NCBI RefSeq assembly: GCF_016424485.1
Contig: NZ_JAELUP010000117.1
Span: 124,001-188,000, forward strand
Length of the DNA stretch: 64,000 nucleotides
Direction: 5' to 3'
From: Paenibacillus roseus
Lineage (GTDB): Bacteria > Bacillota > Bacilli > Paenibacillales > Paenibacillaceae
The position numbers were made by a program, and so were the translations under genes. The notes beneath the pieces are model-generated. The model searched no databases. It saw only the letters and a list, made by a program, of their open reading frames with translations, and was not told the origin of the DNA. The number at the start of each line of letters is the position of its first letter. Within the stretch, counting starts at the first letter, position 1. Positions 8,710-16,194 of the stretch are shown here, piece by piece.

Positions 8710-9297
8710 CTACTTGTTGCGATTTAAATCACCGACTGGCAGAAGTGCCTTTACTGTTTCATAGAGCCACCAGCCGCGTCCATTTTCGTAGTGTCCGTCA
8801 AATGGAGGAAGTGTTCCACGCTTTAAACGACCGTTGATGGCCCCGCGTGTGACATTGAGCAGAACAGATAGGTCCTGCTGGCTGATTTCACCCTTGTATA
8901 ACGCGTGCTTCGAGAGCTCCGCTTTATTTACGTGAATGGGAAGTTCGGTGTCTTCAAGTTTTGTATTCAATTTCTCTGTACCTTCTTTTTCCGTTTCCTC
9001 CGTATTTTCCACAAATTTCTCTATGTACGGCTTGTGAAACTTTTCCTCCGCCGCAATACGGGTTGTGATAGCATCTCGCTTGTCTACAAAATACCCCAAG
9101 TGCATAGATTTGCCTTTTAAACCGATATAGGCATGCCATTTTTGTACCCGGCTATCCCGCGTGACTCCTTTGTGCCCGCTGTAGTTATCCTTCCTAATTT
9201 TTTGTTGAAGACTAGGCACCCTAACCCCCTCGATATATTTATCTTGCGTTTTTTTACTTAGGTTTTGGTGGTCTTGCTCCTTTTTAAACAACCGCAA
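8710..9297 (-). CDS. AP2-domain DNA-binding protein, C-terminal part (separate frame)
   Basis: This frame holds an AP2/ERF-type domain at about residues 38-90 (SGHKGVTRD..KWHAYIGLKGK..HLGYF). The phage form of this domain normally follows directly on zinc motifs ending SCGCLKR in the same chain; here that front part is in the upstream frame (9258-9653). A C-terminal HTH-like segment (LSVLLNVTRGAINGRLKRG) follows. The only start in this frame is a TTG at 9297 without a ribosome site at proper distance. The two frames meet at a slippery T TTA AAA, so the product is likely a -1 frameshift fusion, or the gene is broken. Confidence 0.65.
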   Translation of the reverse strand: MRLFKKEQDHQNLSKKTQDKYIEGVRVPSLQQKIRKDNYSGHKGVTRDSRVQKWHAYIGLKGKSMHLGYFVDKRDAITTRIAAEEKFHKPYIEKFVENTEETEKEGTEKLNTKLEDTELPIHVNKAELSKHALYKGEISQQDLSVLLNVTRGAINGRLKRGTLPPFDGHYENGRGWWLYETVKALLPVGDLNRNK

Positions 9298-9653
9298 GAC
9301 CTAGTTTCTCCACTATTAAGATAATCCGACCTTGTGGTTGTTTCATTACCACAATCACACATACACCTCCATATATTTATTTTCTTGTCTTTCGCCCGGT
9401 CTACGACCTCAATGGCGATGAGTCTACCAAATCTCTTGTTAGTAAAATCGTAAGCGTGCAACTCTTTAGCACGTTCATTACGCAAGCACCCACAGGATCG
9501 TGTAGACCCGTTTCGTAACGAACCCATCTGAACCAGGTGTTCTCTTCCGCAATCGCATTTGCAAAGGAAATACCTAGCGTTCCCCCTTCGCTCCAACTCT
9601 TGCAAGACGATAAGGCGACCGTAGCGATCGCCTATTAGGTTGAATCTATTCAT
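9258..9653 (-). CDS. AP2-type protein, N-terminal zinc part
   Basis: Two tandem copies of a zinc module are visible: GDRYGRL..FLCKCDCGRE..STRSCGC and FGRLIAI..WRCMCDCGNE..ETRSCGC. The frame stops eleven codons after the second module. In relatives the chain continues through a short linker (KYIEG) into an AP2 domain, which is found here in the -1 frame. The ATG at 9653 overlaps the end of the upstream gene and has only a weak ribosome site, so translation is probably coupled. Proteins of this kind are linked with homing endonucleases. Confidence 0.65.
   Translation of the reverse strand: MNRFNLIGDRYGRLIVLQELERRGNARYFLCKCDCGREHLVQMGSLRNGSTRSCGCLRNERAKELHAYDFTNKRFGRLIAIEVVDRAKDKKINIWRCMCDCGNETTTRSDYLNSGETRSCGCLKRSKTTKT
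9282..9288 (-). promoter_or_regulatory. Candidate -1 ribosomal frameshift heptamer
   Basis: Read in the zinc frame the codons are TGT TTA AAA AGG, that is T TTA AAA, an X XXY YYZ heptamer. A one-base slip back gives AAG GAG and enters the AP2 frame exactly. AAAGGAGC begins within the heptamer, so a stimulating Shine-Dalgarno-like element would be too close to be classical. A simple one-base indel is the alternative. Confidence 0.45.
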
Positions 9654-9999
9654 CAAATGTCTCGTCAAGAACTCTATTCAGCGCCGCTGCATGGTCTTCG
9701 AGGTCATAACTACCCGCTGCTTGCAGGGCATCGGACACAACCTCTGAACCGTGGATTTCCGATAGCGCTGCAATACGCTCGTCCAACTCTTCGTTGTCGC
9801 CCGCGACCTTTTTCCACCACTCAAACGTGTCTTGGCTGGCGGTGTAACTGTCGGTTTCTGAGTCGTATAAAAATTGGTGGTCCTCCGTTCCAAATCCATC
9901 ATGATTGCCTATCAAATCCTTGATGAAGTTTACGCCAGTTTTGATATCGGTGTAACTCAGATTTTCAACTACTCCCGTTTCCTTAATTCTTACTTCCAT
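9646..9999 (-). CDS. Acidic conserved mobile-element protein, 117 aa
   Basis: The ATG at 9999 follows AAAGGAG at a proper distance. The protein is strongly acidic (many Asp and Glu, few Lys and Arg after residue 30) and shows the pattern V.I.ETG..E.LS..D..TGV.F..D.IGN, then W and LDERIAALSEIHGSE. I recall similar acidic proteins on Firmicute conjugative elements and phages, often beside antirestriction-type genes. The negative charge would fit a DNA mimic, but that is inference. It lies immediately upstream of the AP2 gene and downstream of another acidic protein. Confidence 0.55.
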   Translation of the reverse strand: MEVRIKETGVVENLSYTDIKTGVNFIKDLIGNHDGFGTEDHQFLYDSETDSYTASQDTFEWWKKVAGDNEELDERIAALSEIHGSEVVSDALQAAGSYDLEDHAAALNRVLDETFDE

Positions 10000-10043
10000 G
10001 GTTATTTCTCCTTTGCCCGCTGCCTTTGCGCAGCCGCGGCCTT

Positions 10044-10424
10044 TTATGCGATGATTGCCTCGACCCAAGCATTACGAATGCGAATCTCGCCATCATCAGT
10101 TTGATAATCTGTGTTGACGCTGCGACCAGCCACGATCACTGTATCACAGCCGTTGTCTCCATAGATATTTGCTTGCTTAACGGCAGCTTCGATGTTAGCG
10201 GCCAATTCTTCTGGCGTTTCAACATCTGTGTCTACGCCGATGCAGCAAATCCCGCCCGCTGTCTCGCCAGTGGTGAAGTATGTAGAGCAATCGTTCTCCA
10301 TATCCCATTCGAAGGAATCACGGAGAGAGTCGCCCACTTCGTAGGACTCGTCACTTCTCAGTCCGCGAACTCCGAGAACATAACGCTCTGCCAATGTTTC
10401 TTTTGCAATATCTAGGTATTTCAT
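10044..10424 (-). CDS. Acidic hypothetical protein, 126 aa
   Basis: Chosen start is the ATG at 10424 behind AAAAGGAGAG; a longer frame to 10772 runs back across the divergent promoter and is not credible. It is acidic (many Asp and Glu), with GVRGL, VGDSLRDSFEWD and a C-terminal DDGEIRIRNAWV part. It pairs with the acidic protein downstream (45 bases apart) and both probably leave from the same promoter region near 10,450-10,520. Function unknown; an antirestriction role is only a guess. Confidence 0.55.
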   Translation of the reverse strand: MKYLDIAKETLAERYVLGVRGLRSDESYEVGDSLRDSFEWDMENDCSTYFTTGETAGGICCIGVDTDVETPEELAANIEAAVKQANIYGDNGCDTVIVAGRSVNTDYQTDDGEIRIRNAWVEAIIA

Positions 10425-10526
10425 GTTAATCTCTCCTTTTTTGGGTGTCCCTTGCTCTGATATAAATATACCATACATAAACAAACTTGTATACGGGAAC
10501 AGATACGAACATTTTGTGTATATGAT

Positions 10527-10556
10527 TTGACTACGGAACACTAGTTCGTATATACT
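10527..10556 (+). promoter_or_regulatory. SigA-type promoter overlapping a LexA-box candidate
   Basis: TTGACT, an 18-base spacer and TATACT form a good vegetative promoter for the YolD-like gene. The spacer contains GGAACACTAGTTCG (10535-10548), one mismatch from the Bacillus LexA consensus CGAAC-N4-GTTCG. yolD-type genes of Bacilli are known SOS genes, so damage induction is likely. Confidence 0.6.
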
Positions 10557-10590
10557 AATCACAACGAAACTTTTACCGGGAGTGATCCGT

Positions 10591-11073
10591 TTGTCTAAGA
10601 AGTTGACCGGAAATGGCCGTTGGGAATCCATGCGTATAATTTTACCGGAACACCGGGAGCAATACCTTGCTTTACGGAACCGGGTCGAATCGGAACCGCC
10701 TACACGCGCGGAAATGTCGATGTTGCATGATTGCGCGATACTACCAATTGCCCGGTATATAATCGAAACCAATCGGAGTCAGATCGTCAACTCTACGTAT
10801 ACATTACGTAGCTTGTACCTAGCGGTGACTGACGTTATATCAAAGCGCTTGGTCGACGATTTAACGAAGACTAAACGGGAGCTACGGCGGGCTAGTATTT
10901 ATTTACGGGAGGGCGATAAGGTAGACGGCGTGGTGCAATTTACGTACGATTGCCGTGGATATAAAGGAGAATTTGGAATCGCGCGGGATCATGCGCGGAA
11001 CGAGGTGATTAAACGGGTTGCGGCGTATTCGAGCGGGTTGTTCGATAAAGAAACAACACCCTCTCGCGTATGA
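10591..11073 (+). CDS. YolD-like family protein, 160 aa
   Basis: The N-terminus LSKKLTGNGRWES.R..LPEHREQ matches the start of the YolD-like family (NGLWESSRMMLPEHKE type). Family members are small partners of SOS translesion polymerases such as UvrX; no polymerase gene is adjacent here. The C-terminal half (VQFTYDCRGYKGEFGIAR) departs from classical YolD and forms a separate small domain. The TTG at 10591 is preferred because GGGAG lies eight bases upstream; a GTG at 10582 would overlap that site. It is transcribed against the neighbours, from a promoter with a LexA-box candidate. Confidence 0.6.
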   Translation: MSKKLTGNGRWESMRIILPEHREQYLALRNRVESEPPTRAEMSMLHDCAILPIARYIIETNRSQIVNSTYTLRSLYLAVTDVISKRLVDDLTKTKRELRRASIYLREGDKVDGVVQFTYDCRGYKGEFGIARDHARNEVIKRVAAYSSGLFDKETTPSRV

Positions 11074-11085
11074 GAAGGCGTTTTG
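11056..11085 (+). terminator. Terminator of the YolD-like gene
   Basis: ACACCCTCTC pairs with GAGAAGGCGT (one mismatch) around a six-base loop and is followed by TTTTG on the plus strand. It overlaps the last codons and stop of the gene. Confidence 0.55.
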
Positions 11086-11096
11086 TTTACGATAAA

Positions 11097-11261
11097 TTAA
11101 GGTGTCTCTGTTGGAGATGGGTGACTGTCGCTTATTAATTTTTGCAGGTCCGGGCCTACAGCCTCAAGCCTAGACTGTGCAGAAAAATTAGACCCCTCTG
11201 TTAAATCAGCAATCGCGTTATAAAGCTCTCCAATAATGAATAGCAACTTTTTCTCATCCAT
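11097..11261 (-). CDS. Hypothetical 54-aa protein
   Basis: Read directly: ATG behind GGGAGGTAC, then a helical N-terminal half (EKKLLFIIGELYNAIADL) and a polar, Pro- and Ser-rich tail. It lies just downstream of the larger gene at 11288 on the same strand. No family recognised. Confidence 0.5.
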   Translation of the reverse strand: MDEKKLLFIIGELYNAIADLTEGSNFSAQSRLEAVGPDLQKLISDSHPSPTETP

Positions 11262-11287
11262 ATTCAGTACCTCCCTCCATATATGTA

Positions 11288-12004
11288 CTAGACTACCATA
11301 AACCGTGTCGTGCCGACAATACCGCCCGACTCGTTACGTACAGCACCCGCGCCCGTGTCCGGTACTAAAATATCTGTACGTTTAATGCCTGTTGCCGCGA
11401 GTGCCTGCGCAACAAGCAGCGATACAATATAGTATGTGTGCGGCTGCGGATCGGGAATTCCGGTCACGGTACCGTACTCACTACGTACAACCGGGAATCC
11501 GTTAATGTCCGGCACATCAACGTAAGTTTGAGACACGCGCGCCATCTCAGGCTCTGCTTGAACAGACAGGAGTACATCCTTCTTGTCCGCCGCGTACAGG
11601 GTGAATACGTGCGGCGTCAAATTTACGAATATTGCCTCGGCGGATAACCGGGTGACCAACTTGTCAATCGCTTTGACGGTGTCGGACGACTGATTATCAC
11701 CTACATAAAAACTTGTCAACGAATCGCGAATATTGTCAAGAAGCGTATACTCCGATCGGCTGAAAAATACAATCTCGTCATCTACAAATGTATCGTCCGA
11801 TATTAAAGCGCCCACGTCTGCGGATGCGAAGCAGCCATCGGAATCTCCGTCCGTGGAAAACTGTCTAGCGCCAATACCGTTGATAACGAGGTCGAACACT
11901 ACCTTTTTATCGCGCGGCTTTAACTCGTAAAACGATGACTCCCCACTCGAAATAATAACCTCGCGAGCTTGCGTAAGTACGGAAATCAAAGATTGTTTAT
12001 TCAT
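11288..12004 (-). CDS. Conserved phage protein, 238 aa
   Basis: The C-terminal 100 residues follow a pattern I know from many actinobacterial and Firmicute phages: VNLTPHVFTLY, then EYGTVTGIPDPQPHTYYIVS and LVPDTGAGAVRNE..IVGTTRF. In most phages that part is the whole protein; here it is fused to about 115 N-terminal residues of unknown nature. The function of the family is not known to me. Start ATG with a moderate ribosome site (GAGGAGC). Confidence 0.55.
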   Translation of the reverse strand: MNKQSLISVLTQAREVIISSGESSFYELKPRDKKVVFDLVINGIGARQFSTDGDSDGCFASADVGALISDDTFVDDEIVFFSRSEYTLLDNIRDSLTSFYVGDNQSSDTVKAIDKLVTRLSAEAIFVNLTPHVFTLYAADKKDVLLSVQAEPEMARVSQTYVDVPDINGFPVVRSEYGTVTGIPDPQPHTYYIVSLLVAQALAATGIKRTDILVPDTGAGAVRNESGGIVGTTRFMVV

Positions 12005-12021
12005 TATAATTGCTCCTCTGT

Positions 12022-12042
12022 GCCCGTCTTTACGGGCTTTTT
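12022..12042 (+). terminator. GCCCGT hairpin with T-run (plus strand)
   Basis: GCCCGT-cttt-ACGGGC followed by TTTTTA on the plus strand. No plus-strand gene ends here, so it would stop antisense or read-through transcription coming from the left, just outside the start of the minus-strand gene. On the minus strand it lies in that gene's leader. Confidence 0.4.
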
Positions 12043-12115
12043 AGTATACCATTTGCGGTACCCATTGGGGGCACAACCGGAGTTATGCGCCCTAGCGTCT
12101 CGCAAAATTAAACAA

Positions 12116-12727
12116 CTATGGATTAATGCCTCCGGCATAACTGTAACGGTGCATTTGTCCGAACAAACAAGGGGAGAGCCTCTCTACATCCGCTTGTGGA
12201 TCATAGTTGCCGCAGGACACCAATGCGTGATACAAGAAATCCTCCCACCGCACCGCGTTTCCTTCGTGGTCAATAATCTCGAACGGGACATCGACATTCC
12301 CGCTGTTCATTTCTTTCTCCAACTCTAGCAGGGCCTCAGCCCAGTTGGAGTTGTCGTCATAAACAACTCGACCGAAACAAAAATACTTATCCTTTTGCCA
12401 ACGTCCGAGGAAGTAACTGTGCTTCCCGTATGACTGCCGCTGAATCCACTGGAAACATACGGAATCTGCGATCGGGACGTATTTAGGCTTGTGACTCGTT
12501 AGAAACTCTAGCAGGCGGGCTTCTTGTTCTAAATTTTCTCGTTCCTTTTTCACGCCCTTCAGGCGCAATTCGGAAAGGAACTTCGCTCGGTCGAATAGAG
12601 ATAAATCTTTCGCCCGACACGCGTTGGAGCAGTACAACTCTCCCCAGTCACAGGAATTAGGAGTAAAACAGACTGAGCAAGGGTCGCAACAAACCGTAGA
12701 ACTTGAGAAGTAATAATCAGAATGCAT
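12116..12727 (-). CDS. Hypothetical protein with N-terminal Cys cluster, 203 aa
   Basis: The N-terminal 40 residues contain six Cys in CCDPCSVCF and CSNAC, a zinc-binding arrangement. After that comes a charged helix (residues 55-75) and a mixed region with many aromatic residues. ATG behind GAGAGGAG. I recognise no family; its neighbours are regulators and acidic proteins of the accessory region. Confidence 0.5.
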   Translation of the reverse strand: MHSDYYFSSSTVCCDPCSVCFTPNSCDWGELYCSNACRAKDLSLFDRAKFLSELRLKGVKKERENLEQEARLLEFLTSHKPKYVPIADSVCFQWIQRQSYGKHSYFLGRWQKDKYFCFGRVVYDDNSNWAEALLELEKEMNSGNVDVPFEIIDHEGNAVRWEDFLYHALVSCGNYDPQADVERLSPCLFGQMHRYSYAGGINP

Positions 12728-12802
12728 TTTCGTTTCTCCTCTCGCGCCGCCTCCTTGGGGCTGTCGCGCTATCCCGGGAAGGCCCCGAAGGGCCTGTGTT
12801 AT

Positions 12803-12970
12803 CTACTCGACAAATATACGCGTCTCCTCACGGGTTTCAAGATTAAGAATTGTTGCGTATAACAACGTATTATCTAACAGAAGGAGTAATTTCGCACGGT
12901 TTTCGGCTTTGTATAACTCTTCAAATTTACCCTCCGACCTTGCTCGACTGAATACTTCGTATCTTTCCAT
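12803..12970 (-). CDS. Small hypothetical protein divergent to the XRE gene, 55 aa
   Basis: Start at the ATG at 12970, seven bases behind GGAGGTGATG; a longer reading to 13036 would cover the operator. The protein is charged in its first half and ends in a beta-like ILNLETREETRIFVE. It is divergent from the XRE regulator at 13116 with a shared operator region between, the usual position of a gene under repressor control. Confidence 0.5.
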   Translation of the reverse strand: MERYEVFSRARSEGKFEELYKAENRAKLLLLLDNTLLYATILNLETREETRIFVE

Positions 12971-13009
12971 CCCCATCACCTCCCCGCGTAAGCCCGCCGA
13001 CGATTTATT

Positions 13010-13070
13010 GTTACGTTTAGCGTAACGGTATGGCATTAATTTATCATGTTACGTTAAACGTGTCAACATG
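13010..13070. promoter_or_regulatory. Operator region between divergent regulator genes
   Basis: Two related palindromes occur: GTTACG-tttag-CGTAAC (13010-13026) and CATGTT...AACATG (13045-13070), whose centre holds ACGTTAAACGT. Both carry GTTACGTT. Their placement between the XRE gene and the divergent 55-aa gene makes them likely binding sites of the XRE protein. A -10-like TATACT follows at about 13092 on the plus strand. Confidence 0.55.
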
Positions 13071-13115
13071 TTCGTTTTAATTTTTTCGTGATATACTTTC
13101 CGCAGGAGGTCGATT

Positions 13116-13355
13116 ATGTTGAACGACAAAACACCGCCACGCATACGAATCAAACTAGCGGAGATTCTTTCCGCCCGAAATATGTCTCAACGCGAGTTGG
13201 CACGCCGGACAGGGATACGTCACCCGTCTATTTACGAAATGTGCGAAAATAAAACCCAACGAATGCCGCTTGATAACCTGGCGATTATCTGCGTGACGTT
13301 GGGCGTAGATATTACCGATATTCTCGAATTAGTATTAATGAATGACACTCAGTGA
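13116..13355 (+). CDS. XRE/Cro-type HTH regulator, 79 aa
   Basis: The whole protein is one helix-turn-helix domain (LAEILSARNMSQRELARRTGIRHPSIYEMCENK) ending LGVDITDIL, typical of minimal HTH_26-type regulators. It lacks any oligomerisation or protease domain, so it is more Cro-like than CI-like. Start ATG behind AGGAGG. It runs against the neighbouring genes and its 3' end overlaps the convergent gene by 21 bases. It probably represses its own divergent promoter region. Confidence 0.8.
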   Translation: MLNDKTPPRIRIKLAEILSARNMSQRELARRTGIRHPSIYEMCENKTQRMPLDNLAIICVTLGVDITDILELVLMNDTQ

Positions 13356-13901
13356 TTCCCGCCACCTATCCGCTTGGCCTCCCGCCTGTACAAACGGTTC
13401 CGTAGCATACGGAGTTACTGGACCAGGCGACGTATCCCGGCGATACTGCTCGTTACGGGCGCGGTTTTTCTGCCGGGACAATTTGTCCACGAACCGTTCC
13501 TCTCGCGCGATCCGATGACGGCGGGCAGGTTTAGTACGGTTTCGCCCGTCCGTATCGTAATCATTGGCGAGATCAATCGAGTATTCGTAGTCCTGCCGCC
13601 GAGCAAGCTGCCGCTCCGACAATACCGGATATTCGTCCGTTGTCTTATTCGTGCGGCGGTCCCCTTCGAGGTCCTCGTACATTAAGTAGTCCGTTAACCG
13701 TTCGAGTTGCTGCGGTTTCGGACGAACGCCAACCTCCGCCACGTATTCGTCAATCAACGCAGCGACCGCACGCACCCTCTCGCCTCTATCTACGATGAAA
13801 TTATCGATAATATCCGTCACGGCTCGCTCAAATTCGGCCGTGTGATCTTTTCGGCCTCTAAACGCGGGCTTCGTCAATTTCCCCGTCCCCCTCTTCCGCA
13901 A
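13335..13901 (-). CDS. Hypothetical basic protein, 188 aa
   Basis: Highly charged with many Arg; the central part has EYVAEVGVRPKPQQLERLTDYLMYEDLEGDRR, and the C-terminal third is rich in Arg, Gln and Pro and looks disordered. It starts inside the end of the sigma-like gene (44-base overlap) and is likely co-transcribed with it. Phages often have a similar protein after a sigma- or ArpU-like factor. No function assigned. Confidence 0.5.
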   Translation of the reverse strand: MRKRGTGKLTKPAFRGRKDHTAEFERAVTDIIDNFIVDRGERVRAVAALIDEYVAEVGVRPKPQQLERLTDYLMYEDLEGDRRTNKTTDEYPVLSERQLARRQDYEYSIDLANDYDTDGRNRTKPARRHRIAREERFVDKLSRQKNRARNEQYRRDTSPGPVTPYATEPFVQAGGQADRWRESLSVIH

Positions 13902-14256
13902 TTACCTCGATCTCCCCGTATTCCCACCGCTCATATACGGCGGCAATCCGGCGGGCAGCTCCGTTTAGGAAATCACTTACGCTATCCTGCCCGACGCCCA
14001 TAACGGTGGCCGCGTCTGCCTGCGTCAAGTCCCACGGGCCATATACTAATGCGACGGCCTCCGTCTGCCGCTCCGTTAAGCCAGCCGTGTTGATTGCGGA
14101 CGCCAAATCGATAAGGATATCGGACGCGGCCGTATCACCAGTGAAGCGCCGGAGTCCGATTTTGTGCCGATCACGGAGCAGGCTCTTAACGCCAGCCGCC
14201 GCGTTGAGTGCGTATTTTACCGTGTATTTACGGGATTGTTCGGTTAAATCGACCAT
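13858..14256 (-). CDS. Sigma-70 region 4-like / phage transcription regulator
   Basis: 132 residues. The middle reads LTERQTEAVALVYGPWDLTQADAATVMGVGQDSVSDFLNGAARRIA, the pattern of a sigma region 4 helix-turn-helix (LT..Q...V.L.Y..DLTQ.E.A..LG.S...V...L..A..KI). The part before it is helical. Such small factors (ArpU- or late-activator-like) commonly switch on late genes. It starts with TAATG overlap from the previous small gene. Confidence 0.6.
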   Translation of the reverse strand: MVDLTEQSRKYTVKYALNAAAGVKSLLRDRHKIGLRRFTGDTAASDILIDLASAINTAGLTERQTEAVALVYGPWDLTQADAATVMGVGQDSVSDFLNGAARRIAAVYERWEYGEIEVIAEEGDGEIDEARV

Positions 14257-14438
14257 TATTCGGACACCTCCGCTATCATTTTTAATACGTTCTCATATAC
14301 GTAAGCTTCCGCGTGGAATCGGCTGATACGTTCAGATTCGTCAAAGTACGTCGGGCGCTCACGGAAGGATATTCGTTTATTTAGTTGTGCGATTTTGTCC
14401 GTAATACGACGATGTAATTCGGCAAGTTCGGGAGTCAT
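14256..14438 (-). CDS. Hypothetical 60-aa helical protein
   Basis: ATG at 14438 behind GCGGAGGTG; the longer frame to 14573 overlaps two other genes. Mostly helical, charged (LAELHRRITDKIAQLNKRISF). Overlaps both neighbours by a few bases, so it belongs to the same operon as the sigma-like gene. Confidence 0.5.
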   Translation of the reverse strand: MTPELAELHRRITDKIAQLNKRISFRERPTYFDESERISRFHAEAYVYENVLKMIAEVSE

Positions 14439-14530
14439 TCGGACACCTCCGCTGGTTTTTCCGGTAGCGGCATCCAATGCGAAGGAACATCGTAGTTTCC
14501 TCCGCAACAACCACAGCCGTATTTCCACAT
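14435..14530 (-). CDS. Cys-rich 31-aa micropeptide
   Basis: Read directly: GGAGGAGG, eight bases, then ATG and 31 codons. The N-terminus is MWKYGCGCCGG, three Cys in four residues, followed by a polar Pro-rich part. The stop overlaps the next ATG (ATGA). Its perfect operon spacing supports it; function unknown, perhaps metal-binding. Confidence 0.5.
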   Translation of the reverse strand: MWKYGCGCCGGNYDVPSHWMPLPEKPAEVSE

Positions 14531-14911
14531 CTAAACCGCCTCCTCCGTCGTTTTCGTAATCTTGCCGTCCCAATTTCGAAATGCTCCGATGGCTTCGGCC
14601 TGCTTACGGGAAAGTTCCGCTTTCTTGATGTTTTCCCGCTTCTCGGTTTCGACATCCTCCTCGTACTCAAGAACAGCGTACGACGCTAATTCCACTAAAT
14701 CCGAGTAATCTGAATAATCTGCTTGATAACGACCTGTGCATTTGAATCGGAAAGGACCCCATGTATTTCGTTTTTCGTAGATGTATACTCGCCATACCTC
14801 ATTGCCCTTATAGTCGCCTATGATTACGGAGTCGTATTTAATCGTAACTCTATACTCCGCACCGCTCGGACTGGTCACGGGGAATTTCGATAATTTTACG
14901 GGTTTGCTCAC
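14531..14911 (-). CDS. Hypothetical protein, 126 aa
   Basis: The N-terminal 70 residues look like a beta-rich domain with many aromatics (EYRVTIKYDS..VWRVYIYEK..WGPFRFK). The C-terminal 40 residues form a charged helix (EEDVETEKRENIKKAELSRKQAEA). It is tightly packed between the methyltransferase and the micropeptide. No family recognised. Confidence 0.5.
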   Translation of the reverse strand: MSKPVKLSKFPVTSPSGAEYRVTIKYDSVIIGDYKGNEVWRVYIYEKRNTWGPFRFKCTGRYQADYSDYSDLVELASYAVLEYEEDVETEKRENIKKAELSRKQAEAIGAFRNWDGKITKTTEEAV

Positions 14912-14913
14912 GT

Positions 14914-16194
14914 TTATACCTCCTTCAATTCGTCAGTTAAACCGTTGCCTATTCGGTCCAGTTCTTCGTAATATTTCGTTACAACTGCGTCTTGCCACTC
15001 GAAATCCATCGTCGACCACTCGCGGCCGCCCCACGTAATTTCCTCGCCTGCGCCCATCGTCAACTCGTTCCAGCGATACGGACCGCCAACATACGTCAAC
15101 TCTCCGTCACGTGCGCCGTCGCATCTCCCGTTACCGTGCGAAAACATGAACGAGCTAACGCTTGTAACCGAGTGCCACGAAGGAATGTGCGGATACAAGT
15201 TTTCCCGTGTCAGATTATCGTCTGTGAAATCCGCGAGCAATTCGTCAAGCTGCGTGTGGCCATCGCCCCACTTATCCGTCAGCTTGCCGTGCTTATCGTA
15301 GCCAATGTCCGTAATCGTGGCGAAGTAGGCTGGCGGTTGTCCTTCGAGAAATTCCGCGGCAAAATCCGTCATATCCTCGTATCCGCCCCGTTTAAAATTC
15401 GATCCCCAACGCTTTGTAACTGCCGGAATCATTCGAGCATTCGGCGTAGCCTTCCGCATGATAAGAATCTGTGTAGCGATCGTTGTACCCGTTAAGGCGA
15501 ACGTCTCACCCGGTAAATGTACGGTCGCTACGTGCCAACATCTGCGGTAAAGGAGATGCCGGACTTTCTCCGCGTATGAGGCGTAATTTAAGCCCATCGG
15601 AAGCACGAACGCAATGTACCCGCCGGGCTTCGCAGCCTTTATCGCCAACTCGATAAACGCGCATTCCGATTTCCCGCCGAGTCGACCGGCTTTCTTTTTC
15701 GACAGGCTCACGTACTCGTCCGGGACATCGTCGGCCGCCACATCGATAGAGACGCCGTATGGTGGATTTCCGATAATAAAATCGTAGTAATCACGTCGGT
15801 CATGCGTTAATGCATCGCCTTCCACAACGTTTATATACGGATAGAGCAGCGACGATACACGGGCAGATGTCGGATCAATTTCAAGTCCTGTGATTTCAGC
15901 CGAATTCGGAATATGCTCCAGGAATACGCCCGAGCCGCACGAAGGCTCTAACCAACGTTGGCCTTCCGCAAAACCACCCGACAGCCCTTCCAGCGCCTGT
16001 ACGATAAACTTCGCGACGTGTGTCGGAGTATAAAACGCGCCGCCTGCGTAAGCATTCGGAAGCAATCCACCAGTTGACGTGTAGTTATCCCGTAGAAACT
16101 GACGATCCTCTTCCGTAATCTCCGAATCATGTTTCGCAACTATCGCCATTGACCGGACATTTCCGTCCCATCTGGCCCGCGATGCTTTACCCAA
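14914..16194 (-). CDS. N6-adenine DNA methyltransferase
   Basis: 426 residues. Motif I is LEPSCGSGVFLEHI (residues 82-95) and motif IV is NPPYG (143-147), the DPPY-type signature of N6-adenine enzymes. FYTPTHVAKFIV near 54-65 is the motif X region found in Eco57I/type I M-subunit-like enzymes. No nuclease domain is present. The TTG at 16194 (or 16197) sits behind AGGAGGCGG within the end of the cytosine methyltransferase gene, so the two are translationally coupled. It is likely a solitary phage enzyme protecting the phage genome from host restriction. Confidence 0.85.
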   Translation of the reverse strand: MGKASRARWDGNVRSMAIVAKHDSEITEEDRQFLRDNYTSTGGLLPNAYAGGAFYTPTHVAKFIVQALEGLSGGFAEGQRWLEPSCGSGVFLEHIPNSAEITGLEIDPTSARVSSLLYPYINVVEGDALTHDRRDYYDFIIGNPPYGVSIDVAADDVPDEYVSLSKKKAGRLGGKSECAFIELAIKAAKPGGYIAFVLPMGLNYASYAEKVRHLLYRRCWHVATVHLPGETFALTGTTIATQILIMRKATPNARMIPAVTKRWGSNFKRGGYEDMTDFAAEFLEGQPPAYFATITDIGYDKHGKLTDKWGDGHTQLDELLADFTDDNLTRENLYPHIPSWHSVTSVSSFMFSHGNGRCDGARDGELTYVGGPYRWNELTMGAGEEITWGGREWSTMDFEWQDAVVTKYYEELDRIGNGLTDELKEV

